From contig NZ_JADALJ010000001.1 of assembly GCF_014876185.1 (NCBI RefSeq), forward strand, positions 186,001-250,000: DNA of 64,000 nt. The letters run 5' to 3'. Under the pieces are notes generated by a model that did not search any database, was not told the DNA's origin, and worked only from the letters and a program-made list of their open reading frames with translations. Positions 15,831 to 24,548 of this stretch are shown here, piece after piece (positions within the stretch are counted from its first letter, which is position 1; each line of letters begins with the position of its first letter). This stretch comes from Rufibacter sp. LB8. Its GTDB lineage: Bacteria; Bacteroidota; Bacteroidia; Cytophagales; Hymenobacteraceae. Made by a program: the position numbers and the translations under genes.

Positions 15831-16907
15831 CTAAAGAGATAATCCTTTGATAAACGCCCGCACTGCGGCCGGATCCTGGAAGTCTGCCAATGCGAACTCC
15901 AGTTGCTGAATCTCTTCTTTGAGCCCGCGTTTGGCGGCCCTGAACTTGGCCTCCCGCTGCTTAGCCGTACCCCCGAAGTCCTGCAACAGCTGTCCCGCCG
16001 TGCCCAAGTGGAATTCACCCTGCTCTTCTTCCAGTTCCTGGAGTTGCTCCTGCAAGAGGCGCACGTAATACGCCAGTTGGTCTTCAGGCACCTTGGCCAG
16101 CACCTGTTCCTGTTCATGCATGAATTCCATCTGGAGCCTGAGCAGTTCAAAGAAATCATCTTGGTGGTAGGCCACGGTCACCTTTTTCATGGCTTCCTCT
16201 TTCCAGTGGCGGGCGGTTTCGTCGCGTTCGGTGTCGGGGTGCAGGAGTTTGGCCAGGGTGGTGTACAACCGGCGGCTGGCCTTGCTGATGCTCTCCAGTT
16301 CTTTCTTGAGTTTTACTTCCTTGCTCTGCTGCGCTTTCTCTTTCTGGCGGTGGGTGCGTTGCGCCTCGCGTTTTTCCTGCTCTTCCTGCATCTGCTGGTC
16401 CAGCCGCGCCTGAAACGCCTCCAGGTCCTGCAAATCCTGCAGTTGCACGTCTAGCCCCAGCACATGCTTGAGTAGGTGCTGGGTTTCTTCTTTGGCGCTA
16501 TTTTTATCTGGTCTTGCAGCAGAATTGGGGACTGGCTCAGAATACCGCCGTAGAATTTCCTCCATTTCCTGCGCGTCATGGTGCTGCACTAAGAACGATG
16601 CCTGGTTTTTGATAAACCCGGCCAGCTTTTCCTGCTCTAACTTTGGCAAGTCCGTCTGGCTATAGAATTGGTCTAAGTACTGCACCAAGGCCACGCGCCG
16701 CTCCACCATTTCCCGAACCAGCGGCTGTACTTCTTTCTGCAACCTCGTCTGAATTTCCTGGGTCTGTTGCTGCCGCTCGGCCAACCGCGACTTGAGTTCA
16801 TCTACCGCCGTCACGTACGTGTTGAACTGCTCCTGCAAGGCAGACAAATGGGCTTTGCCGCTGGGGTTGAAGGTGGGTAGTTGCGAGGCGTTTTCTGAAG
16901 TAGCCAT
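15831..16907 (-). CDS. Coiled-coil protein with C-terminal J-like domain
   Basis: 358 residues. Residues about 20-200 are heptad-rich and highly charged (Gln/Glu/Arg/Lys). Near residue 210 begins SRRLYTTLAKLLHPDTERDE, with the J-domain HPD triad at H223-P224-D225, followed by a KKVTVAYHQDDFFELL helix. The rest is helical. HPD is the DnaK-activating motif, so the protein may recruit DnaK to a coiled-coil-bound target; that is inference. No signal peptide. It has no DnaK or GrpE neighbour and is monocistronic. Confidence 0.75.
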   Translation of the reverse strand: MATSENASQLPTFNPSGKAHLSALQEQFNTYVTAVDELKSRLAERQQQTQEIQTRLQKEVQPLVREMVERRVALVQYLDQFYSQTDLPKLEQEKLAGFIKNQASFLVQHHDAQEMEEILRRYSEPVPNSAARPDKNSAKEETQHLLKHVLGLDVQLQDLQDLEAFQARLDQQMQEEQEKREAQRTHRQKEKAQQSKEVKLKKELESISKASRRLYTTLAKLLHPDTERDETARHWKEEAMKKVTVAYHQDDFFELLRLQMEFMHEQEQVLAKVPEDQLAYYVRLLQEQLQELEEEQGEFHLGTAGQLLQDFGGTAKQREAKFRAAKRGLKEEIQQLEFALADFQDPAAVRAFIKGLSL

Positions 16908-17051
16908 GGGGCGAGTAATAAGTATTGGGATGCTTGGTCTGCTTTTGTTGCAAAGGTTCTTTATGCCTGAGTTTTACAAGACGGCCTTTTCCATAGTTTA
17001 GCTCCGAGCACTCACGGCCACGAGGCGCTCGATGGAAAGGCTGGAAAAGTT

Positions 17052-17096
17052 GACCACCCCCAGCCCCTCCTAAACAGGAGGGGAGCCTTTTTGTAA
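17052..17096. repeat. Family-B C-rich repeat
   Basis: ACCACCCCCAGCCCCTCCTA, then AGGAGGGGAG and a T-run. It is nested in composite copy 2. Confidence 0.75.
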
Positions 17097-17100
17097 ATGG

Positions 17101-17137
17101 CGTTTTCGGGCTCTGGACTGGAAATGAAGGCGAAACT
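17101..17137. repeat. Family-A palindrome copy 9
   Basis: CGTTTTCGGGCTC and GAAGGCGAAAC around GGACTGGAAAT. Partly decayed, nested in composite copy 2. Confidence 0.65.
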
Positions 17138-17303
17138 GGAATTCTGTTGCTGGTTGTAGAGACAACGCACTGCCTTGTCTCTACGGTGGAGGTCCCGAAA
17201 AACGCTTGCTCAGAAGACCTCGTAGCGTGCGCAGCTCCTACGAGTGTCTCTGCCAAAGAATCTCCTTAAGCAACTCCCAGAATACAAGAAATTTTGCAGT
17301 TCC

Positions 17304-17339
17304 GTTTTTGGCTTCATTTCCGGAAATGAAGCCAAAAAC
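17304..17339. repeat. Family-A palindrome copy 10 (variant arms, perfect)
   Basis: GTTTTTGGCTTCATTTCC and GGAAATGAAGCCAAAAAC. Both arms carry the TGGCTTC variant, so the palindrome remains perfect. It is 30 bp beyond the pepD stop. Confidence 0.92.
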
Positions 17340-17368
17340 AGCACCTTACCTTAAAGGACCATCAACCA

Positions 17369-18829
17369 TTAACGAACAGGCACGCGCTGCAAGGTCTCCA
17401 GCAAGAACTTCCAGTATTTCTGAACGGAACTGATCTGCACTTTCTCATCTGGGGAATGCGCGCCGGTGATTGTAGGGCCGAAGGAAATCATCTCCAATTC
17501 TGGGTAGTTGGTACCCAAAATACCACATTCCAAACCGGCGTGGCAGGCGTTTACGTGGGGTTCTTCCTGGAACAGTTCTTTGTACAGATTGGTCATGGTG
17601 GCCACAATGGTGGAGGTTGGGTCTGGGGTCCAGCCGGGGTAGGCGCCTTTCTGGGTCACGCTGGCACCGGCCAGTTCAAAGGTGCTCTGTATGGCTTGCG
17701 CCAAGTCCAGCTTCTCAGAATCCACGGAACTGCGGGTGAGGCATTGAATGGAATAGGTGCCGTCTTTCACCAGCACGCGCGCCAGGTTGTTAGAGGTCTG
17801 CACCAAGCCCGCAATGGCCGGACTCATGCGGTAAATGCCGTTGGGGCAGGCGTAGAGCGCGCGCAGCAATTGGTTCTGGAAATCATAGGAAATCCCCGAT
17901 GACGGCAAATCAATAGGCTCGGCCTGCAGTTGCAGGTTAGGGTCGGTGAGGGAATACTCGGCTTGTAGAATGTCGGTCTGTTTCTCCAGGAAGGCCTCAA
18001 ACAGTTCAGCTTTGGCCTCGGGCACGGCCACTTCGGCAAACGACTCACGGGGGATGGCGTTGCGCAGGCTGCCGCCGTCAATGCTGTACACGCGGGCGTT
18101 GAACTTGTCGGTGGCCTGGTAAAGCAGGCGGTTCATCAATTTGTTGGCGTTGCCGCGGCCCAGGTGAATGTCCATGCCGCTATGCCCGCCGGTGAGGCCG
18201 GTGAGGTTCAGCTTGTAGCCCACAAAGTCAAACGGAATGTTCTCTTCATTGTAAGAACCCGTGGCGGTCACATCAACGCCGCCGGCGCAGCCAATGGTGA
18301 GTTCACGGTCATCTTCGGTGTCTAGGTTCAATAAAATAGAGCCTTTGAGCAGGCCGCCTTTCAGGCCCTGGGCGCCGGTCATGCCGGTTTCCTCGTCAAT
18401 GGTGAAAAGCAGTTCCAGCGGCGGGTGCGCAATGTCTTTGCGGGTAAGCAGCGCCATCATGGTGGCCACGCCAATGCCGTTGTCGGCGCCCAGGGTGGTG
18501 CTTTTGGCCTTTACCCAATCGCCGTCAATGTACATCTCAATGCCCTGGCTTTCAAAATCGAAATCCGTATCGGCGTTTTTCTGGTGTACCATGTCCAGGT
18601 GGCTTTGCAGGATTACGGTCTGGCGGTCTTCCATGCCCGGGCTGGCGGGTTTCCGGATGATCACATTGCCCACTTCGTCTGTGATGGTCTCAAAACCCTG
18701 GCTGTTCCCGAAGTCCTGCATGAACTTGATCACGCGTTCTTCTTTTTTGGAGGGGCGGGGCACCGAATTCAGTTCAGCGAAGTGTTTCCAAAGCGGTTGG
18801 GGTTCCAGGTTGGCTATGTCTGTGTTCAT
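17369..18829 (-). CDS. pepD: Aminoacyl-histidine dipeptidase (M20C)
   Basis: 486 residues from the ATG at 18829 (MNTDIANLEPQPLWKHFAEL); the frame continues to 18994 but that part includes a repeat. Metal and catalytic motifs of the M20 family are in order: ILQSHLDMVHQ, TLGADNGIGVA, IDEETGM, LNLDTED, and a late GAHSPDE histidine. Length and GLTGGHSGMDIHLGRGNANK fit PepD (carnosinase-like, Xaa-His dipeptide hydrolysis, two metal ions). Cytoplasmic; no signal peptide. It is divergent from the MDR gene at 19103. Confidence 0.93.
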   Translation of the reverse strand: MNTDIANLEPQPLWKHFAELNSVPRPSKKEERVIKFMQDFGNSQGFETITDEVGNVIIRKPASPGMEDRQTVILQSHLDMVHQKNADTDFDFESQGIEMYIDGDWVKAKSTTLGADNGIGVATMMALLTRKDIAHPPLELLFTIDEETGMTGAQGLKGGLLKGSILLNLDTEDDRELTIGCAGGVDVTATGSYNEENIPFDFVGYKLNLTGLTGGHSGMDIHLGRGNANKLMNRLLYQATDKFNARVYSIDGGSLRNAIPRESFAEVAVPEAKAELFEAFLEKQTDILQAEYSLTDPNLQLQAEPIDLPSSGISYDFQNQLLRALYACPNGIYRMSPAIAGLVQTSNNLARVLVKDGTYSIQCLTRSSVDSEKLDLAQAIQSTFELAGASVTQKGAYPGWTPDPTSTIVATMTNLYKELFQEEPHVNACHAGLECGILGTNYPELEMISFGPTITGAHSPDEKVQISSVQKYWKFLLETLQRVPVR

Positions 18830-18962
18830 GGTTTTCTGGTTTAAAGATGTACTGCCCGCAGCTTCAAGTAGATGAAAAACAAGGGCAGCAGGGGATACTT
18901 GCACGGTAAAGGTACTAAACACATTCGACTCCGTTCGGGCAAAAACCTGTTTTGAGGCGTCT

Positions 18963-19000
18963 GGTTTCGGCTTCATTTCCAGTTTAGAGGCCAAAAACGG
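18963..19000. repeat. Family-A palindrome copy 11 (degenerate)
   Basis: GGTTTCGGCTTC and GAGGCCAAAAACGG. It lies in the divergent region between pepD and the MDR gene, one of the few copies not behind a gene. Confidence 0.6.
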
Positions 19001-19102
19001 AAATTGTTTTCGCCTGAAAATACGTCATTAAACCATTCTGGGAAAACTACTGAGCTAGTAAAAAGTAAAAGACTACAGCAGAACTTTAAACTGACAGAAC
19101 TC

Positions 19103-20053
19103 ATGGATAAAAAAATGAAAGCCGCGTATTATGATGTCTTCGGCGGAACAGAGAACATCAAAGTTGGCCAATTACCCCTTCCAGAGGTAAAGGAAGGCGA
19201 AGTGTTGGTGCGCGTGAAAGCCGCCGGCGTAAACCCCGTGGACGCTGTGGTGATGGCGGGTTATTTGGAAGGCATGTTGCCCGTGGAGTTTCCGGCCATA
19301 CCGGGCTGGGACGTGGCCGGGGTGGTGGAAGACCGCGGCTTCAGCGCGCGCCGCTTTAACGTGGGCGATGAGGTGTATGCCTATGCCCGCAGGCCCACCG
19401 TGCAGGGCGGAACGTTTGCTGAGTACATTGTCTTACCCGAAAGTTACCTGGCCCAAAAACCCAAGAACCTGAGTTTTGCGGAAGCGGCGGGCATTCCGTT
19501 GGTGGGCCTCACGGCGTACCAGAGTATGTTTGACAAAGGCCAATTGCAGGCCGGGCAAAACGTGTTGATCTTGGGCGCTTCCGGCGGAATTGGGACGCTG
19601 GGCATACAGTTGGCCAAGGAGAAAGGCGCTACGGTTATTGGCGTGGCCAGCCAGAAAAACCACGCGTTTATGCTGAAACTAGGCGCCGACCATGTAGTTG
19701 ATTACAACGGCCAGGACGTGGGCGAGGCCGTGAAAAACCTGTTCCCAGACGGCGTGGATTTGATTTTTGACGCCGCCAGCGGCGACACCCTGCAACAAAG
19801 CCTGAAAGCGCTCAAGACGGGCGGTACGCTGGTGTCCATTCTGCACCAAGGCCAGGGCTTGCCCCAAAATATCAACTTCCATTACGTGTTTGTGGAACCC
19901 AACGCGCGACAATTAGAGGAACTTCGGGAATTGGCCGAAGCCGGAAAACTCACCGTGCACGTAAGCGAAACCTACTCCCTTGACCACGCCGCCAAAGCCC
20001 TGGACCAAATTGCCAGCCACCACACCAAGGGCAAAATTGTAGTGGTGCCTTAG
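19103..20053 (+). CDS. Zinc-independent MDR oxidoreductase (NADPH:quinone reductase-like)
   Basis: 316 residues from the ATG at 19103 (MDKKMKAAYYDVFGG). GroES-like N-terminal half with PGWDVAGVV and VGDEVYAY. Nucleotide-binding motif in LILGASGGIGTLGIQLAK near residue 150. The catalytic-zinc cysteine/histidine set and the structural four-cysteine lobe of zinc alcohol dehydrogenases are missing, which places it in the quinone-oxidoreductase group. It probably reduces quinones or enones with NADPH. It stands alone and is followed by a foldback element 50 bp later. Confidence 0.88.
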   Translation: MDKKMKAAYYDVFGGTENIKVGQLPLPEVKEGEVLVRVKAAGVNPVDAVVMAGYLEGMLPVEFPAIPGWDVAGVVEDRGFSARRFNVGDEVYAYARRPTVQGGTFAEYIVLPESYLAQKPKNLSFAEAAGIPLVGLTAYQSMFDKGQLQAGQNVLILGASGGIGTLGIQLAKEKGATVIGVASQKNHAFMLKLGADHVVDYNGQDVGEAVKNLFPDGVDLIFDAASGDTLQQSLKALKTGGTLVSILHQGQGLPQNINFHYVFVEPNARQLEELRELAEAGKLTVHVSETYSLDHAAKALDQIASHHTKGKIVVVP

Positions 20054-20102
20054 GTGTATTTTTGTGGAATTCATCCTGAAATCAACAAAAGTAGATTTTA
20101 GC

Positions 20103-20231
20103 ATCAATAGGCCCTGGCTTTAGCCAGGGTAAAATGGAAATAACATTTATCGGCTTTAGCCAAACTAGTTTTTTGGCTAAAGCCGATTTTGACTCTTTGC
20201 GTTACCCTGGCTACAGCCTGGGCCTATTGAT
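20103..20231. mobile_element. MITE-like foldback element, 30-bp terminal inverted repeats
   Basis: Ends 20103-20132 (ATCAATAGGCCCTGGC...) and 20202-20231 (inverted) match at 28 of 30. An inner perfect hairpin has arms ATCGGCTTTAGCCAAA (20148-20163) and TTTGGCTAAAGCCGAT (20172-20187) with an 8-base loop. No coding potential. The whole element could form a long cruciform or RNA hairpin. Same architecture as 6762-6950 but unrelated sequence. Confidence 0.85.
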
Positions 20232-20520
20232 ATGGGAGTCCTAGTTCAAATGGTAAAAATATGGCAGGACCAATTCAAATATCAAATGTGATTCGGTAGC
20301 CAAATCAATACAGACATCCGAAACAATATCGACATTCGGAAACAATATTAACAGCCAAAGCTTATCCAAAAGTCAGAACCTATCCAAAAGCCAAAGTTTA
20401 TTAATCAGCCAAACCCAATCATAAAAACAACACCTGTCTAGAAGCAATAGCCCTTTCAGATTATTTTCAAATCGGGATAAATTTAAAGGCGAATAAGCGT
20501 CATAAAAGGCTGGTGCTCTG
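20232..20520 (+). other. AT-rich gap with short degenerate direct repeats
   Basis: About 290 bp before the next palindrome. Units such as GACATCCGAAACAATAT / GACATTCGGAAACAATAT (20310-20347) and TATCCAAAAGTCAGAACC / TATCCAAAAGCCAAAG (20363-20397) follow one another. This could be a worn minisatellite. No gene is seen. Confidence 0.5.
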
Positions 20521-20562
20521 TGTCCGTTTTTGGCCTCATTTTCAGAAATGAGCCCGAAAACG
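20521..20562. repeat. Family-A palindrome copy 12 (mixed arms)
   Basis: Left arm TCCGTTTTTGGCCTC (variant), right arm GAGCCCGAAAACGGA (main type), so two positions no longer pair. It is 91 bp upstream of the GH92 gene. Confidence 0.9.
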
Positions 20563-20653
20563 GAACGGGAGTCAATCTTTGTTTGCGCAGTATCGGTTTT
20601 CTAGGACGGTTGCTTATCTTTCAGCTTGCTAACCTTCTTCTTAGCCAAGCGCC

Positions 20654-22948
20654 ATGAGAAAACTTCTGCTTCTTGCTTTTTTGTTCTGCCAACTTTCTGC
20701 CTTCGCGCAAAAGCCGCTGTTTGACTTGGTACGCTGGGTGAACCCCTTGATTGGCACGCACAAAATGGGCCACACGTACCCCGGCGCTACGGTACCGTTC
20801 GGCATGGTGCAGCTATCCCCGGACACGGACACCATTCCCTACGAGGTGAACGGCAAATACAACAAAGACGTGTACAAATACTGCGCGGGCTACCAGTACA
20901 GTGACCCTACCATTGTGGGCTTCAGCCATACGCATTTCAGCGGCACGGGCCATTCAGATTTAGGCGATTTTCTGTTAATGCCCACTACCGGCAAACTGCA
21001 ACTAAATCCTGGCACTGAGAACAATCCCGAGACAGGTTATCGGTCTAAATTCTCCCATGACAACGAGCGCGCGGAGCCCGCCTATTACCGCGTAAAACTG
21101 GACGACCACAACATCACCGCCGAACTCACCGCCACCAACCGCGTGGGCATGCACCAGTACACGTTCCCAAAGTCTGACGAAGCGCACGTGATCCTGGATT
21201 TGATGCATGGCATCTACAACTACGAAGACAAGAACGTCTGGACGTTCATCAGAATTGAGAACGACACCCTGATTACCGGTTACCGCCAAACCAATGGCTG
21301 GGCCCGCACCCGAACCGTATATTTCGCGATGGCCTTTTCCAAACCCTTCATCAGCTACGGCAACAAAGACTACAGCAAGGCGCAGGTGTACAAAGGATTC
21401 TGGCGAAAGTTTGACCAAAGCAAGAATTTCCCGGAGATGGCGGGCAAGCAAATCAGGGCGTATTTCGATTTTAAAACCGAGGAAGGGGAGAAGATAAAAA
21501 TCAAGTTTGCGCTGTCACCAGTGAGTACGCAGGGCGCGCTGGCCAACCTGCGCGCCGAGGTGCCGCATTGGGATTTTGACCGCGTGAAAAACGAAAGCCA
21601 GGCCCTCTGGAATAAAGAACTAGGCAAAGTACGCGCCGCGCTCACCACCAAAGACGACTACATTAATTTCTACACCGCGCTCTACCACACGTTCCTCGGC
21701 CCCACCACCTACCAAGACGTGACCGGCCAATACCGCGGCCTGGACCAGAACAACCACCAGGCCAACGGCTTCACCAACTACACCACCTTTTCACTCTGGG
21801 ACACCTACCGCGCGCTGCACCCGTGGTTTAATGTTGTGCAGCCCAAACGCAACAGTGACATGGTTGAAAGTATGCTGGCGCACTATGACCAAAGCGTGCA
21901 CAACATGCTGCCTGTGTGGTCGCACCACGCCAACGAAAACTGGTGCATGATTGGCTACCACAGCGTGAGTGTAATTGCCGATGCCATCTTAAAAGGGACG
22001 TACACCGGTGATGCTAATCGCGCGCTTGACGCCTGCGTGACCACCGCGCGACAAGGGTATTATGACGGCCTGCAGTACTATATGCAACTGGGCTACGTGC
22101 CCGAAGACAAGAACAGTTCCTCCGTCTCCAAAACTTTGGAGTATGCCTATGACGATTGGTGCATCGCCCAAATCGCCCAGAAACTGGACCGACAGGATAT
22201 TTACCAGGAATTTAGCCGCCGCGCCCAGAACTGGAAAAATGTTTATGACAAAAGCATCGGGTTCATGCGGCCCAAACTGAGCGACGGCACCTTCAAGAAA
22301 GAGTTCGATGTGTTGAGCACGCACAACCAAGGGTTCATTGAAGGCAACGCCTGGAACTACAGCCTCTACGTGCCGCATGACCCCGCCGCCATGATTCAGG
22401 CCATGGGCGGGAACAAGCGCTTCGTACCCCACCTGGATTCCCTGTTTACCATGCATTTGCCAGACGAATTCTTCGCCGATACCGAAGACATCACCCGCGA
22501 GGGCATCATTGGAAACTACGTGCACGGCAATGAGCCCGCGCACCACGCCGCCTACCTCTACAACTGGACAAACCAGCCCTGGAAAACCCAGGAACGCGTG
22601 CGCATGATTCTCAAAAAACAGTACCAGGCCACGCCAGACGGCCTGGGCGGCAACGATGACTGCGGCCAGATGAGCGCGTGGTATTTGTTCAGTTCTTTAG
22701 GCTTTTATCCTGTGGCCCCCGGTGCGGAACAATATGCGCTGGGCAGTCCTGCTGTGCTGGAAGCCACCATAAATCTGGAGAACGGAAAGACCTTTACCAT
22801 TGAAGCCAAAAACCAAAGCGCCAAAAATGTGTTTGTGAAGAAGGTGGAGCTCAACGGCAAGGTGCTGGCGCAACCCTTCCTGAATCATGCAGACATTGCC
22901 AAAGGCGGAAAGCTGGTATTTTACATGACTGGCAAACCGAAGAAGTAA
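20654..22948 (+). CDS. Secreted GH92 alpha-mannosidase
   Basis: 764 residues. Signal peptide MRKLLLLAFLFCQLSAFAQ. The N-terminal beta-sandwich region starts VNPLIGTHKMGHTYPGATVPFGMVQLSPDT, typical of GH92. The helical catalytic domain includes GNEPAHHAAYLYNW and NDDCGQMSAWYLFSSLGFYPVAPG. GH92 enzymes are calcium-dependent, inverting exo-alpha-mannosidases (often alpha-1,2) acting on high-mannose N-glycans or yeast mannan. Length is normal. A second GH92 lies at 26521-28836. No SusC/SusD pair is in the window, so uptake genes are elsewhere or absent. Confidence 0.93.
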   Translation: MRKLLLLAFLFCQLSAFAQKPLFDLVRWVNPLIGTHKMGHTYPGATVPFGMVQLSPDTDTIPYEVNGKYNKDVYKYCAGYQYSDPTIVGFSHTHFSGTGHSDLGDFLLMPTTGKLQLNPGTENNPETGYRSKFSHDNERAEPAYYRVKLDDHNITAELTATNRVGMHQYTFPKSDEAHVILDLMHGIYNYEDKNVWTFIRIENDTLITGYRQTNGWARTRTVYFAMAFSKPFISYGNKDYSKAQVYKGFWRKFDQSKNFPEMAGKQIRAYFDFKTEEGEKIKIKFALSPVSTQGALANLRAEVPHWDFDRVKNESQALWNKELGKVRAALTTKDDYINFYTALYHTFLGPTTYQDVTGQYRGLDQNNHQANGFTNYTTFSLWDTYRALHPWFNVVQPKRNSDMVESMLAHYDQSVHNMLPVWSHHANENWCMIGYHSVSVIADAILKGTYTGDANRALDACVTTARQGYYDGLQYYMQLGYVPEDKNSSSVSKTLEYAYDDWCIAQIAQKLDRQDIYQEFSRRAQNWKNVYDKSIGFMRPKLSDGTFKKEFDVLSTHNQGFIEGNAWNYSLYVPHDPAAMIQAMGGNKRFVPHLDSLFTMHLPDEFFADTEDITREGIIGNYVHGNEPAHHAAYLYNWTNQPWKTQERVRMILKKQYQATPDGLGGNDDCGQMSAWYLFSSLGFYPVAPGAEQYALGSPAVLEATINLENGKTFTIEAKNQSAKNVFVKKVELNGKVLAQPFLNHADIAKGGKLVFYMTGKPKK

Positions 22949-22990
22949 GGCCCCACCCCCAGCCCCTCCCCAACGGAGAGGGGAGATTTT
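22948..22990. repeat. Family-B C-rich repeat
   Basis: CCCCACCCCCAGCCCCTCCC, then CGGAGAGGGGAG and a T-run. It follows directly on the GH92 stop and is followed at once by a family-A palindrome. Confidence 0.8.
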
Positions 22991-22996
22991 GTAAGG

Positions 22997-23035
22997 CGTT
23001 TTCGGGTTCAATTCTGGAAATGAGGCCGAAAACAG
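22997..23035. repeat. Family-A palindrome copy 13
   Basis: CGTTTTCGGGTTC and GAGGCCGAAAACAG around AATTCTGGAAAT. Two mismatched pairs. It is 49 bp after the GH92 stop and 46 bp before the next start. Confidence 0.85.
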
Positions 23036-23080
23036 AAATACCGCAAGCAACTATTCACTACCAACTAACTACAACCTACC

Positions 23081-23935
23081 ATGGATCAGCGCATTATCAA
23101 TCTCTATGACGAATACACCCATGCGCCGCTTTCGCGCAAAGAGTTCATCAATCGCTTAGCCAAACTCACGGGTAGCCTGGCGCTGGCCATGACAGTTCTG
23201 CCGCTGCTGGAAAACAATTACGCCAACGCCGCCACCGTGGTCCCCGACAAAGACCTGAAAGCCGAGGACATCACCTACCCCGGTGCCGAAGGCGTGACCA
23301 TGAAAGCGTTCCAGGTTAAACCTGAAGGAAAGAAGTTGGGCACTGTCATGGTCATCCATGAAAACCGAGGACTCAACCCGCACATCAAAGACGTGGCCAT
23401 GCGCGTGGCCCAGGCAGGATTTCTGGCCATCGCGCCAGATGCGTTGTCGGTGTTTGGGGGTACGCCCGCCAATGAAGATGAAGCCCGCGGTTTGTTCGCG
23501 AAACTAGATGCCAAACAGAACATCACCAACTTCGTGAAAGGCCTGGAGTACCTGGAGAAGCACAAAAACGGCAACGGCAAAACCGGCGTGGTAGGTTTTT
23601 GTTGGGGCGGGGCTTTGGCCGCGCAAATGGCCATCCATTCGCCGTCCCTAGATGCCGCCGTGGCGTATTACGGTCGGCAACCAGAGGCAGCAGACGTGCC
23701 CAAAATCAAAGCCGAATTCATGGCGCACTACGGTGGTCTTGACGAACGTGTGAACGCTGGAATCCCGGCTTTTGAAACGGCTTTGAAAGCGGCGGGTACT
23801 AAGCACCAATTGTTTGTCTATGAAGGGGCCAACCACGCGTTCAACAACACCTCTTCGCCCACGCGCTACCATGAAGCAGCCGCCAAATTGGCCTGGGACC
23901 GCACGTTGGAGTTGTTTAACAGAAAGCTGAAGTAA
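23081..23935 (+). CDS. Dienelactone hydrolase-family protein, probably exported
   Basis: 284 residues. An alpha/beta-hydrolase of the dienelactone hydrolase family with a Cys-Asp-His triad: C174 in GFCWGG, D221 in GGLDERV, H252 in GANHAF. The first 50 residues contain LSRKEFINRLAKLTGSLALA, a twin-basic-like start followed by a hydrophobic stretch (ALAMTVLPLL) and ANAA, suggesting Tat-like export to the periplasm. The substrate is unknown; such proteins are often carboxymethylenebutenolidase-annotated without evidence. It is downstream of GH92 on the same strand. Confidence 0.88.
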   Translation: MDQRIINLYDEYTHAPLSRKEFINRLAKLTGSLALAMTVLPLLENNYANAATVVPDKDLKAEDITYPGAEGVTMKAFQVKPEGKKLGTVMVIHENRGLNPHIKDVAMRVAQAGFLAIAPDALSVFGGTPANEDEARGLFAKLDAKQNITNFVKGLEYLEKHKNGNGKTGVVGFCWGGALAAQMAIHSPSLDAAVAYYGRQPEAADVPKIKAEFMAHYGGLDERVNAGIPAFETALKAAGTKHQLFVYEGANHAFNNTSSPTRYHEAAAKLAWDRTLELFNRKLK

Positions 23936-23964
23936 GAAATTGTTCCTGATATTTATAGAATTGC

Positions 23965-24510
23965 ATGTGTCAGTTTAATATGTTAGTGACAAAGTCGCCT
24001 TTCAACGCTGTCCAGGTAAAGTTGATAGCAGCAGATCACGGGCTCAACTTTGTTGAATACACTTTAACTGCATCTAACATTTCAGTTGAAGCAAAATTCC
24101 ATCTGACAAGGACCAAAGACTGCGACTGTGATTCTGTTTTAGGAAAAAAGCATAAGGCAAACCCGGAAGTTCTTAACTGGGACAAGGAACGGAGTAAATT
24201 GGAACGAAAGCGTTTCTCGGAAAACAGAATTGCGTTGCTGATAACGCAGAAGCAGAAGGTGTACGAAGATAGAATAGCTCAAGAAACCATAAGTGATGCG
24301 GAAGAAACTAAAACGTGGCTGAGCTTTTTGAACGATTCGCGCTTAAAAACTTCCCTGCCTGAAATCGGAATTATGTATCACCAGTTTTCGGGGATGATCA
24401 CAAATGAAAAGGTAAACGTCTTATCTGAAGTATCTTTGCCTGTCTCCAAACTTGATTCTGATTTTTTAAAAGAGTTAAAGGAAGATGAAGCGGTTTGGAT
24501 AAAACTTTAA
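23965..24510 (+). CDS. Hypothetical protein
   Basis: 181 residues, starts MCQFNMLVTKSPFNAVQVKL. It carries a Cys-rich DCDCDS segment near residue 52 followed by charged helices (RSKLERKRFSENRIALLITQ) and an acidic C-terminus. I do not recognise the family. The DNA is visibly more AT-rich than in the genes on both sides, which may mean recent arrival. It is 29 bp after the hydrolase and 38 bp before the aldo-keto reductase start, so it may be cotranscribed with them. Confidence 0.65.
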   Translation: MCQFNMLVTKSPFNAVQVKLIAADHGLNFVEYTLTASNISVEAKFHLTRTKDCDCDSVLGKKHKANPEVLNWDKERSKLERKRFSENRIALLITQKQKVYEDRIAQETISDAEETKTWLSFLNDSRLKTSLPEIGIMYHQFSGMITNEKVNVLSEVSLPVSKLDSDFLKELKEDEAVWIKL

Positions 24511-24548
24511 TCCTTCAGACTTTTAGTTTCAAAACAAGAACTATACAC

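Larger units (their letters stand above)
16962..17260 (-). repeat. Composite intergenic repeat, copy 2 (inverted relative to copy 1)
   Basis: Read on the minus strand: module B (17260-17147), a family-A palindrome (17137-17101), a family-B repeat (17096-17052), then module A (17048-16962). The same module order is found at 9868-10298 on the plus strand. About 80 bases present in module A of copy 1 are absent here, between short direct GCCTCG repeats. Confidence 0.85.
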
